A DNA stretch of 64,000 nucleotides, taken from the NCBI GenBank assembly GCA_018873225.1, contig JAEILZ010000009.1, forward strand, positions 108,501 through 172,500, written 5' to 3'. Each line of letters begins with the position of its first letter. Within the stretch, counting starts at the first letter, position 1. Shown one piece after another: positions 23,284 to 32,804 of this stretch. Under the pieces are notes generated by a model. It was not told the origin of the DNA and searched no databases. It was given only the letters and a program-made list of their open reading frames with translations. Both the position numbers and the translations under genes were made by a program. Source of the DNA: [Phialemoniopsis] sp. UDSM-2020. Lineage: Eukaryota; Ascomycota; Sordariomycetes; Thyridiales; Thyridiaceae.

Positions 23284-24472
23284 GGAAGTGGGTGTCATCT
23301 CACGGCTGGTTGGATTTACGGTGGATATTCGTGATGGGTAATCTCAAGCATTCTGTATTATTGGAATTGGCATGGCAGACTGCATACATATTGTTGGGTT
23401 TGGTAATATGAGAGCGTCACAAGGTAGAGATAGGACGAAAATCATTTGCATTTTGCGTTTCAACTCGCACAAAGCAGTCTCCTCCTGTAGCGTATGGTAA
23501 GATTGCCTTGTCTTTCTATCAGCACGCCATATTCGACAGGAAATCGCATTCAAGTGGTTTAGACTTGTGGTTCCTCATTCTCCCAAGGGATCAGTAACTC
23601 CTGCCTCTATCAGCTTGAGGCCGAGACACACGCCGACCCTGGCTTCATTCTATGGTTGTTGAAGGTTATGGAAGAAAGAGGCAATAATTGTAGTCGACTT
23701 GTTGAAGATCCGGCAAAAGTGAAAAAAGACAAATGAGGCAAAAAGTAAAAATTCAATAACAGGCAAGGTTCGAAAGGATGACCCCTTAGCAAGAAACCCA
23801 GAGTTGGCTTTCGTAGGCTCAGGCATCGGGCTAACCATCCGTTCTCACCGCGAGGCCATTTGGCCTTTGCGCTGCTATTGTTCGATTCGACCTTATTATT
23901 GAATATATAGCTTAGACCGTTGACCTGCCTCCCGCCAACCCAAATCTCAGAGTTCCCCTGGGCTCATAAGTGGCCTCTGTTGATCAAAGTCGTGATATCC
24001 CATTTGCTCCCCATACAGCCTCATCCACTCAGTCCGTCAAGTTCTTCGAAGCCAGGCAGTAGGATAGCCTCTGTTCCAAGGTCCAACGCATCTTTGCCTC
24101 TTCACTCACGCACAGTTACACCACACCCATATTTTGAGGCTTGGCATACGCGTGCCCAAAGTGTTCGTCGTCACTTTTTCCAACCACGCCACCATGCGAG
24201 TAACGCGCTATTTCATTCTTGATTCAAGTCGCTTATATGGTTTAGACGATCCGTATCGTGCTCGTAACAGGTGTTCCAGGCTTGCAGGTTCTGTTCCAGC
24301 TAGTCGCTCATGTATGAGCAAGCATTCTACAAAGTGCTTTAGCACCGGAAAGTGAATGTTGAGGGCGTCCTCTTCACTAAGCCTGCCAATCATACGGCAA
24401 GCTCTAGAGTGTATGAGTCTCTGGTAGCTTTTCATGGTGCGTCGTTGACATGTCCATCATCATTCCGGGATC
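23284..24472. other. gene-poor intergenic, convergent
   Basis: This 1.19-kb stretch lies between the stops of the membrane protein and the next small gene. It contains an isolated ACGCGT near 24148 with no start nearby. No gene is recognised. Confidence 0.5.
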
Positions 24473-24976
24473 TCATCTCCCTGGCGCAAACGGATCGGGC
24501 CGATCGAAGTTGAATGGGGCGACTTTGCTGTTGACATCACGGGAGAATTGTTGTACCGAGTGAGCCGAGTAGGAACCTGAGCTGCGTGACCCTGAACACG
24601 AACTCCGAGCCTTGCGCTTCTCTGCCATGGCGCGTATAATGACCTCCTCGGGCTCGTTCCCTCGTCCGCACGGCTTGATAGCGTCCTCGGGTATGCCCCC
24701 AAGGGGTATGTGCAGCTTGGCGTTGGCTCGCGGATCGTCCATAGCGACCCCGGCCTTTTGAAATGTGTTCAACTTGTGCTGTCTGAGCGCCTGAGTTGAC
24801 GGCTCACTCGTGGACACCCACTCCTTGATAGAAGAAAACAGCCGGGATTTGCTTCCCTTCCTTTTCGATGTAGATTGGCTATCGGACGTCGCTGACCAAA
24901 TCGAGCCGTTGGACGAGCTCTGCGAGGTCCCTGAGCTCGAGTTCGATCGAACGGAGCCGCGACGGTGTGAATCCAT
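24473..24976 (-). CDS. small uncharacterised Ser-rich fungal protein
   Basis: The product is 167 aa from the ATG at 24976 (MDSHRRGSVR). The frame is open to 25132, but the upstream residues look unlike protein. Residues 5-40 are Ser/Asn-rich. A basic stretch SKRKGSKSRLF follows, and then a more structured-looking block (IKEWVSTSEPSTQALRQHKLNTFQKAG, shown here only in part by its Trp and Gln-rich core) with DDPRANAKLHIPLGGIPEDA, and a C-terminal Phe/Pro motif (FNFDRPDPFAPGR). The block looks like a conserved fungal motif, but I cannot name it. It has no introns and no membrane segment. The call rests on its coherent composition and motif-like blocks. Confidence 0.6.
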   Translation of the reverse strand: MDSHRRGSVRSNSSSGTSQSSSNGSIWSATSDSQSTSKRKGSKSRLFSSIKEWVSTSEPSTQALRQHKLNTFQKAGVAMDDPRANAKLHIPLGGIPEDAIKPCGRGNEPEEVIIRAMAEKRKARSSCSGSRSSGSYSAHSVQQFSRDVNSKVAPFNFDRPDPFAPGR

Positions 24977-26990
24977 GACGCCCGTGTATTGTGCCTGTAC
25001 CAACACTCGATGCCGGGACGAATCGTTTGGATTCGGAAGCAACAAGCTCTGGTGCTGAACAGTGTCAGCCAGTAGGCAATTTGTCAAAGGCCTCTGGACA
25101 TGTATCGTCGTGCTATCACCCTGGACGGCCAAGCCAGCCAGAGCACAGGAGTACTCGAGTGGCAGAACGTTGACGGATGGTCAAACGATAGGATGAATAC
25201 CGAAGGAAATCAAAGACTATTCTCCTCTAAGGGGTAGGACTGAATGAGAGTGATGTCTGTAATTGGTTGTACTTCGAGAACATCATCTTCCTTTCATGGG
25301 CAGAACGTTTATGGCAAAGAAGATCAAGACTTGTTGAACATGGAAGATGTCAATAAATCCCAGACGTAATGAGATATGGCGAGCTCCCAAGCTCCCTCGG
25401 CTGCTCCCACCACCACTGACCGTTGGTATAAAACTAAAAAGATCATGCATATCCCCAGTACAAGCTGCAGGCCCGAAAAGGCCGCCACTGGCTCGCCAAG
25501 CTTACCTTGGTGGGAGGGGACGTCACCCACTTCTCCCAAGCCATCCGAGAAGCTGAGCAATATTGATTGGCTAGGGTCTTCCTAGCTTGGGTGAATGAAG
25601 TATCTTAGGAATGGCGTTGGAGTCCAACGTTCGCGAGGAAAAGCAACGTGAGAAGTGATAGTCACCGAGTCGCTTGCATTCGAGTGGAGAAAGCTGCCAA
25701 ACGGCGCCCATCTCCCGCGATCGTCTCTTGCATGCCCTCTCCTGCGACGACGGGGGTGGTATGCAAGCTGCTCGTAACACTACTGCAAGAGCGCGTCAGG
25801 CTGGGCAAAACTTTGGTATAAGTCTGTTGATGTGACACAGCGTGACCCTGGCTTTTCGATAGAACAGTAGTAGCTCGATATCTCGCGCCCAGTCTCTCAG
25901 CTCAATGCGACTTTCCACTGTGATTCAGCTAAGCCAGCCACCCGAAGATGCTAGCGACCGTTCCGATTGGGGGGTCATGAACCTGCGTCATACAGCAGTG
26001 ATAGGTAAAGCAAGATGCATGTTTGGAGTGCTCCTAGTGCTGGCGTGGCGCTAGACGGGGTCTTAGCGAGACGTTTCCTGGCAACAACATCCCTTGCAGG
26101 CCACCTCCTCTCGGTCTCTACTAGTGAGCATTTAGGACAGGTATTGGCTTCCGGCGTTGGCTGCGGTAGGTAGGTATGTTGCGTGCAATACGAGTAGGGG
26201 ACCAAGAGCATTCTTTGTATGACCAGAGCGATGAGAAAGAAAGATATTTAGTGCCTGATCAAGGGTTGCGCCGCTATCTATCCGACAGGAACGGGCCTTG
26301 GTATGAAAGTAAAGCAATACGAAGGTTTTATGGAAATGGTCCCAAGCCGTCTGTTGTCAGGATGTGTGCATCTGATGGTCGAAAAGATATAGAAAAAGAT
26401 GTGCGTGCGGCTACATGTCTCCATGCAGGGGAGATGTCTCAAACGGACCAGATCGGCGTGTTCTGAAGAGAAAAAGCAACGAGGAACAAAGCCTCGGAAC
26501 GGCGTACCACTCCTGGCATCATGGTACGATGAACCGAGCTTCCTGACTGGCTACTACAATCAAAGTCGTCTAAATGACACGGTCGATCACCAGCTTCGAT
26601 AGCGACACACAGTAGCACCCCATTCATCATTGGATTGCACAAACAGAGTGCCCAGGTGAAGGGAGGACAGGAAGCTGAGGCTTCAGGCTGCCAGATTCAC
26701 CCGTCTCTTGCCCCTGCACGACTGTGGAGACAAGCACGAGTCCATGGATCTGAGCTGGTGGGTCCCTTCCGCATGTGGCCCCACTACCCTGCCTGGGCTT
26801 GGTGGCGATCCCTGCTTGAAATGACCAAAAGCGTAACCCCGCCGCACGCGCTGCACATGCAAGTCAACCGCCGCCAACACATGCACTCGAGCACTGCAGC
26901 GAGCGCATACGAGGAGGCACTATTTTCTAGTTTCTTTCCTTTTCACATCTCACATCCACACACACCACACGCAAGTCCGCACAAGACGCC
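24977..26990. other. 2-kb gene-poor region
   Basis: No convincing gene is seen. Overlapping frames of 69-78 codons at 25376-25585 (+) and 25324-25560 (-) are the only candidates. The + frame contains a compact SLPWWEGTSP segment, but I found no start context or splice partners. The 3' part is the leader and promoter of the next gene. Confidence 0.45.
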
Positions 26991-27908
26991 ATGCCCGGCG
27001 TCACGATACCACCGGGCAGCAGGCCCGCGCCTGCGGCCGGCGCATCCAGCAGTAGCACAGGCGCACAAGTCCGGGCGCAACCGCAAAGTGCCCCCGCCGC
27101 CGCACCGGCAGCAGTAGCAGCCTCGTCACAGGCGCAGCGACCCCCGTCGCCCACTCCGCCCGAGGTGGAACCCATATCCCCCGTCACCAAGCACGCCTAC
27201 CTGGACGGCGCCTCCACCGGCTCCGGCACGCACTACCTGCCCAACTTCGCCTCGGGCCGGCAGTCCTTCACCTTCAGCTCCCCCGTCGTGCCGCCGGACT
27301 CGGACGCGACGGCCATCCCCCTGCCGAAATCGGCGCCGCTCGACCTCGAGTCCAACCCGGACGTCCTGGCCCTGCGCAGCGCCGTCGCGATCCTGCAGCT
27401 GCAGAAGAAGAAGGCCGAGGCCGACGTCGTGGCGCTGCAGCGCGCCAAGGAGGCCGCCATGGCCGACCCGGAGGGCTTCGCGCGGGACCTAGCCGAGGGA
27501 AAGGTGCGCAAGCAAGGGGATGCGCTGTTCCCGTCGGCGCAGGATGATGACGACGACGACGATGAGGACATGGAGGATGTCGACGATCGAAAAGCCGGCG
27601 CCGGCGCCAAGGCCGCGCCATGGAGGGAGCTCCCGCAGCCGCAGAACGTGGTGCGCATGCCGCCCGTCAACTGGTCCAAGTACGGCGTTGTCGGCGAGTC
27701 GCTGGATAAACTGCACAACGAACAGCTGGCGCAGCCGACAGCTGGCGCGCCGGCCGTCATCGGTCCCAGCGGCACGTTCGAGTTCAAGAGCGGAGGGGAG
27801 CAGCCGCAAGGGACTGGGCCAGGGTCAGGGAAGCTCGTGGGCGTCGCTGCGCCCTATAACCCAGCACGAGACAAACTCGACAAGAAGCCAAAAGGGACGA
27901 AGCGCTAG
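26991..27908 (+). CDS. uncharacterised protein with coiled coil and acidic stretch
   Basis: A single exon encodes 305 aa. The N-terminal 60 residues are Pro/Ala/Ser low complexity. A segment HAYLDGASTGSGTHYLPNFA follows. A predicted coiled coil lies at about 119-165 (AVAILQLQKKKAEADV), then an acidic run of Asp/Glu at about 184-197, and a motif PPVNWSKYGVVGESLDKLHN (about 223-242). The basic C-terminus ends DKKPKGTKR. The Trp-containing motif looks like the conserved heart of the protein and suggests a nuclear complex subunit, but I do not recognise it. Start: the first ATG; the overlapping frame beginning at 26635 is another phase and belongs to the leader. Confidence 0.7.
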   Translation: MPGVTIPPGSRPAPAAGASSSSTGAQVRAQPQSAPAAAPAAVAASSQAQRPPSPTPPEVEPISPVTKHAYLDGASTGSGTHYLPNFASGRQSFTFSSPVVPPDSDATAIPLPKSAPLDLESNPDVLALRSAVAILQLQKKKAEADVVALQRAKEAAMADPEGFARDLAEGKVRKQGDALFPSAQDDDDDDDEDMEDVDDRKAGAGAKAAPWRELPQPQNVVRMPPVNWSKYGVVGESLDKLHNEQLAQPTAGAPAVIGPSGTFEFKSGGEQPQGTGPGSGKLVGVAAPYNPARDKLDKKPKGTKR

Positions 27909-28607
27909 GAGAAGCACCGTACTTCTGCACCAGCTAGGGTGAGGGTGAGGGTGAGGGCGAGGGCGAGGGCTGGGCCAGGCCCTCATACTGTGCGTGACGG
28001 CGGCGGAAGATATGTTTCATCCTCGGCAAAGGAATAGGTTGTTGGAGGCTGCGCTCTCGCATTCTCTCGCATCCATCTATCTGCGGCTATAGACAGGAAA
28101 AGGTCACAGTGGCGTTCAGAGTTCTCGGTTAGTTATAGCCACTATGCATGGAGAGGAGTTCCGGATCCTGCGTCTTTCATCTACGTGTCACGAGATAGAT
28201 TCGCTTCTTTGATTTCTCAACATCGCTTCAATGATCAACGTCGTTGCATTTGTGCATAGCATACATGCTGCACTCAAATCGCTCCATCTTATGAACAAAT
28301 GCTCCAGTAACATACACCCTTGCAGTCCGGTCGGACCTTGAAGATTAAGAAACGCTCCATCAAGCGTGGCCTTTGTAGAAAACTCTGAAGATAGTGCGTG
28401 TGCGCATCGCAGCACTTCCTAAAACTAGCCATCAAGGATATGATTATGCCTGCCTAGCCTTTTCCGAACGCCCTCAACAAATTGGGAATACTGTAACATG
28501 CGTAACGTCGTTAAATCTGCTAGAATCTAGTCCTGTCAGGTTCAGAAATCCCTGCGAGGAATCGGTCAGTAGGGTCACTACATGGTGTCGACAACGATAT
28601 TGGTAAC
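27909..28607. other. convergent intergenic with hexamer repeat
   Basis: This 0.7-kb stretch lies between convergent stops. It starts with a GGGTGA/GGGCGA tandem array at about 27936-27970. No gene was found in the rest. Confidence 0.5.
27936..27970. repeat. GGGTGA/GGGCGA hexamer tandem array
   Basis: About six consecutive 6-bp units lie 28 bp after the stop of the preceding gene. The first units read GGTGAG and the later ones GGCGAG. The G-rich strand is the coding strand, so the array would sit in that gene's 3' UTR. Confidence 0.8.
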
Positions 28608-30407
28608 TCACTCCATGGACTGCTGGACAGTTCGGCGGAGGCGCCTATTGTACATCTTCCTGTCGTCGGCAGAGCCCCAGTACAGCTTGTGAGCCTCGGG
28701 ATTCACAAGAGTTCGTGGGTCGTAAGGCGGGGTTTCCTCCTCCAGCGCATCGATAACAGAATCGATATGCGTCTTGACATCCTCCCGACGGGATGGACTG
28801 GCAGAGTAACAGGGCGTACCGTCTGCTGCAATGCGGTGGTGGAAAATGCGTGTCTCAAACTTGACTCGGGGTTGCTCTTCAGGGAACCGAGGGCTGAGGA
28901 AGATCTTGAAGCGGAATAAGCCACCATCCAGGTTCGTCATGGGCTTTCCAATATATGTCACTGTCCAGACGAATGGGTTCTTGTCCTCTAGTTCGACGTT
29001 GTGCGGAGCGCCATTCCGCTTAAAGGTCTCAACAACCTGCTCCAATTGTCGCTGAAGGTTCACAGCGATCGTCGCGCCCTTCTCCTTCAACTCCAATCCC
29101 TCTGCTGCCCAGCTGGCAGTCTCAGCATCGAGTGCTTTCTTGACGTTGCGGATACGCTTCTCCAGCTCAGTGTAGTTGAATTTGCCGTCCATGGAGTTCG
29201 TAGATCCCTCAAAAGGCATGCGGACAAAGGCTTGGTTGTCCTTGACGTCTTGCTTTGCCTTCTCGACAGCCGCCAGGTACGAATCGTAATACCAGAGGAA
29301 GCGACGCTTGCAGAGGTCTTTGAACGGTTCGAAAGGTACGTTCATATCCTCCATACCTTCCAAGTCCATCTCTTCCATGTCTGCAAGCGTTTCTTGCTTC
29401 GGTGAAGCCGAGCCGTCGAGGCCAATATGAAGATATTCCTCCAGACGTTGGACGACCGTGATTCGTAGCGTCTCATGACGAATCTACAAAGACTAGTCAG
29501 CACATCTTCTTGAGACCATTTCTTGGCCCTTAGAAGGTCTAGGCTTCACCTTGTCAACATAGTCCTTCTGGTTCCTCTTGTCGGAAGGTTCGTTCGCTTC
29601 CTCGAAGCCCGGTTCGTTCTCGTACGGGTTGGAAGACATCAAGCTTTGGATCGATAGCAGGATCGACTCCAGTCCTTGCGCAGCGGACCACTCCTCACCT
29701 CGCTCACCACGCCATGTTCTATCGATAATTAAGTTGGTACTGGTGTCAGAAGTTGGATATGGGATATGGGAACGTACCCTAGGATGGAACTACCATGGTA
29801 AAGTTAGTCAATCAAATGGCCTCATTATGCAAAGGAAAGGTCTCGGTAGATCACTTACAGACAGACCCTGCCAGTGGCATAGATATTGGGATTGAAGCGA
29901 CAGCGGCCACCGTTGGTGGTGGTCGCAGTTACTGAAGGATGCTTCCTGGGGTATTCTGCAGGTCAGGCTCACATGTCAGTCGCTTGCAGCCCGGTGCAAT
30001 GTCGCGCAATCCAAGCCTAGAAACTTACCCTTGTTGAATTTGACCGCGAACTGAAAGGGTTATTAGTGATGGTAAGGAATGGGAATGCTCAGAGAGCTCA
30101 CCTCAAAGAATCCGAACTCGTATGGGGTATCGTGCGGTCCGATAATAAGTGCCTTGACATTGCGAACATCCACATCACGGCAAGCAACAGCGAGAGCTGG
30201 TAAGACGTCAGTAAACTAGGACGAAGTGATAGCACATGTGGATGTCGAGGCGACAACATACAAAGATCAGTAGTCTTTTGAATCTCGCTGAGCTCCTGGC
30301 AGGTGAGGAATGTCAAATTAGCATATGCGATAGCCTGGATCCCCCCACCTTGGAACCGATGTCAGGACACCAACCTTGGTAATGCGGATGATTGACTGAT
30401 CTGCCAT
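28608..30407 (-). CDS. tandem ubiquitin-conjugating (UBC/E2) domain protein
   Basis: Eight exons (30407-30375, 30295-30262, 30196-30102, 30050-30029, 29955-29859, 29789-29778, 29718-29550, 29483-28608) encode 445 aa. The N-terminal UBC fold (about 1-150) includes YEFGFFEFAVKF, EYPRKHPSV and the active-site region GRVCLSILGTW with Cys93. It resembles UBE2Z-type E2s more than the classic HPN class. A second UBC-like fold (about 315-445) has KNPFVWTVTYIGKPM, SPRFPEEQP and a Cys at about 379 in DGTPCYSASP, followed by helices. A charged helical linker joins them. The protein is expected to transfer ubiquitin or a ubiquitin-like modifier. Whether both cysteines work is unknown. Exon 6 is only 12 nt. 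Every junction was checked for frame. It is divergent from RFC2. Confidence 0.88.
29778..29789 (-). other. 12-nt micro-exon (exon 6 of the tandem-UBC gene)
   Basis: This exon completes one codon and encodes Ser-Ile-Leu plus two bases, directly after the active-site Cys93. Without it the conserved CLSILGTW would be broken. It is flanked by tag and gtacgt splice signals. Confidence 0.75.
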
Positions 30408-31216
30408 GGCTACCAGCCGCTCGAAGAATGTCCACAGGAGCCTCGCGCGATGGTCATGAGAGGTTGTTTTTTGGAACGCGATCAGGTAGGAATGGTGAGT
30501 AGGTTGTGAGTAAGTGTGATGCGATGTTGGACAAACGCTGAATCTCGGGAAGCTTAGCCTCACGGGTGGTGGTGGGGGAGGTTAATGAGGGGACGCTGTT
30601 GTGCAGGTTGGGTGGAATCCGGTGTCTCGATGACTAGCGCGCGGGATGGACGAGGTTTTGTGTGGAATCAGGCCGCCGCTACAGGGGTTGGAGCAGCTAA
30701 GGCAACTGCTCACGCTTTAATGACAGTTCCAAGGTTGGAAATTAACCACATTCGGGTAGGGGAGTTTGGGTACCTACATGAGAATGCAACTTTCTAAGGT
30801 TTGCCTGCCTTGCTATCTACAGCACAAATTACCTATGCGGGCATTTTAAAGTCAACAAATTAAGAAGATCTTATTGAACCAAAACTTTATAGATACATAA
30901 TTACTTTGACGAAGCCTGGTGATGTCGCTGCCTCCCAGAACATTGGACCTCTGTTGCTATTTTTGGAGAAACAGCATACAATCAGTTCCAAGTGTAAAGC
31001 CACAGCGGCCCTGCTGCCCCACCCTGTTCTCCTGCACGAGCTTGGACCCCTCATCACGGATCCAGGTAGCCAAACGCGTTGAGACGCGTTAATTGATTTT
31101 TGGTCCAAACCGCAACAACCAAATTCACGACGTCACATTCAAGGCTGTCCCGACCCAACAGCCTTCCTCATTGTTCGACAGACGGGTGCATCGCTGCTTG
31201 CAGTACGAGCTTCAGC
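30408..31216. promoter_or_regulatory. divergent promoter region, tandem-UBC gene / RFC2
   Basis: This 809-bp stretch separates divergent starts. It contains two ACGCGT boxes on the RFC2 side (31074-31079 and 31084-31089). No gene is seen. Confidence 0.6.
31074..31089 (+). promoter_or_regulatory. paired MCB (ACGCGT) boxes upstream of RFC2
   Basis: Two perfect ACGCGT palindromes lie with starts 10 bp apart, 128-143 bp before the RFC2 ATG. In yeasts this box binds MBF and drives G1/S expression of replication genes, including RFC subunits. Confidence 0.7.
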
Positions 31217-32548
31217 ATGTCGAATTTCTTCGATCTCAAAGCCCGCAAGCAGGCGGCCGCCAATGGCACGGGCTCTAGCAAGCAAAAGGACCAAAGCAGC
31301 GAGACCCCGAGAGCGCAGCCCTGGGTAGAGAAATAGTATGATCCTGACAAAATACAAGCACCTTCGATGCTCGTACGAGAGAAAATACTGACTCAAGTTG
31401 GATGATAGCCGCCCGAAGTCTCTCGACGATGTCACAGCACAAGACCATACAATCACCGTCTTGCAGCGCACCCTCCAAGCCTCCAATGTGAGTCCATAGC
31501 TTTGCGCTTCGCGAGTGGTCGGCGATTACGAGCTGATGTTTTGCTAGCTTCCTCACATGCTCTTCTACGGCCCACCAGGAACCGGAAAGACATCGACCAT
31601 TCTGGCATTGGCGAAGGAGCTCTATGGACCCGAGTTCATGAGGTCACGGGTGCTGGAACTGAACGCTTCCGACGAGCGTGGTATCTCCATTGTGCGCGAG
31701 AAAGTCAAGGATTTCGCACGGATGCAACTCACGAATCCTGCGCCTGGATACAAGGACAAATACCCGTGCCCTCCCTTCAAGATCATCATTCTTGATGAGG
31801 CAGACTCAATGACCCAAGATGCCCAGAGTGCTCTGCGAAGAACCATGGAGACATACAGCCGGATCACACGATTCTGTCTGATTTGCAACTACGTCACGAG
31901 GATCATTGACCCGCTGGCCAGTCGCTGCAGCAAGTTCCGATTCAAGAGCTTGGATCAAGGCAATGCCAAGAAGCGCCTCGAAGAGATTGCGGAGAAGGAG
32001 GGAGTTCCGCTGGAGGACGGTGCTGTCGATGCCTTGATCAAATGCAGCGAGGGCGATTTAAGAAAGGCCATCACGTTTCTTCAGAGTGCTGCACGACTGG
32101 TTGGGGCCAACGCCACTGGCCAAGCAGATAGCGACGAGATGGACGTCGACAAGAAAGCCGTCACCGTCAAAATCATCGAAGACATCGCTGGTGTCATCCC
32201 CGACCAGACAGTTGATGTTTTGGTGAAGGCGATACGCCCTTCGAATGCTGGAGAGGCGTACCAATCGATTGCCACAGTAGTCGAGGAGATGGTTGCGGAT
32301 GGATGGAGTGCCGGCCAAGTCGTGACCCAGGTAAGTAAATTCCTGGCTGCATAATTACGGGTCCATTGCTAACATAGCACTAGCTTTACCAAGCTCTGGT
32401 TTACGATGAGACCATCCCGGACATTCAAAAGAACAAGATCGTGATGGTCTTCTCTGAGGTCGACAAGCGCTTGGTAGATGGTGCCGATGAGCACCTGTCA
32501 ATCCTTGACCTGGCTTTGCGCATCTCGGCAATCATGGCAGAGAGGTGA
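31217..32548 (+). CDS. RFC2: replication factor C subunit 2 (clamp loader small subunit)
   Basis: Four exons (31217-31335, 31409-31487, 31548-32330, 32384-32548) encode 381 aa. RFC loads the PCNA sliding clamp at primer-template junctions in replication and repair. The protein starts with a short polar leader, then [15 protein letters not shown], the RFC box at the first splice junction. Next come Walker [11 protein letters not shown] (about 72-81), Walker B ILDEAD, the arginine-finger motif ASRCSKF, and a C-terminal helical collar domain. The path [17 protein letters not shown] through [15 protein letters not shown] matches the Rfc2 (human RFC4) branch better than Rfc3 or Rfc5. The frame is open upstream of 31217, but the ATG giving [11 protein letters not shown] matches the expected N-terminus. 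Two MCB boxes upstream suggest G1/S control. Confidence 0.94.
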
Positions 32549-32804
32549 TTTAAGGGCGCAGAGACTTCAAGTCAGTGGTCGATCGGCTGGGAAAGGCATA
32601 TGACAAAAGGCGTCTGTAGGCACGGAAGGGGCGTTATATGGATGTTGCAGGCTTAGACCTCCAACCAACTGCCAGGTTCAATCACCATGTGGGAAAGGGT
32701 TAATCTCGTTGCCCAACTTCGAAAGGGTTATATCTTTTGAGGTATCTGCTGGCAAGGGAGACAAAAAAAAATGTAATATTACAGCACAGAACTCATAGCG
32801 TTAG

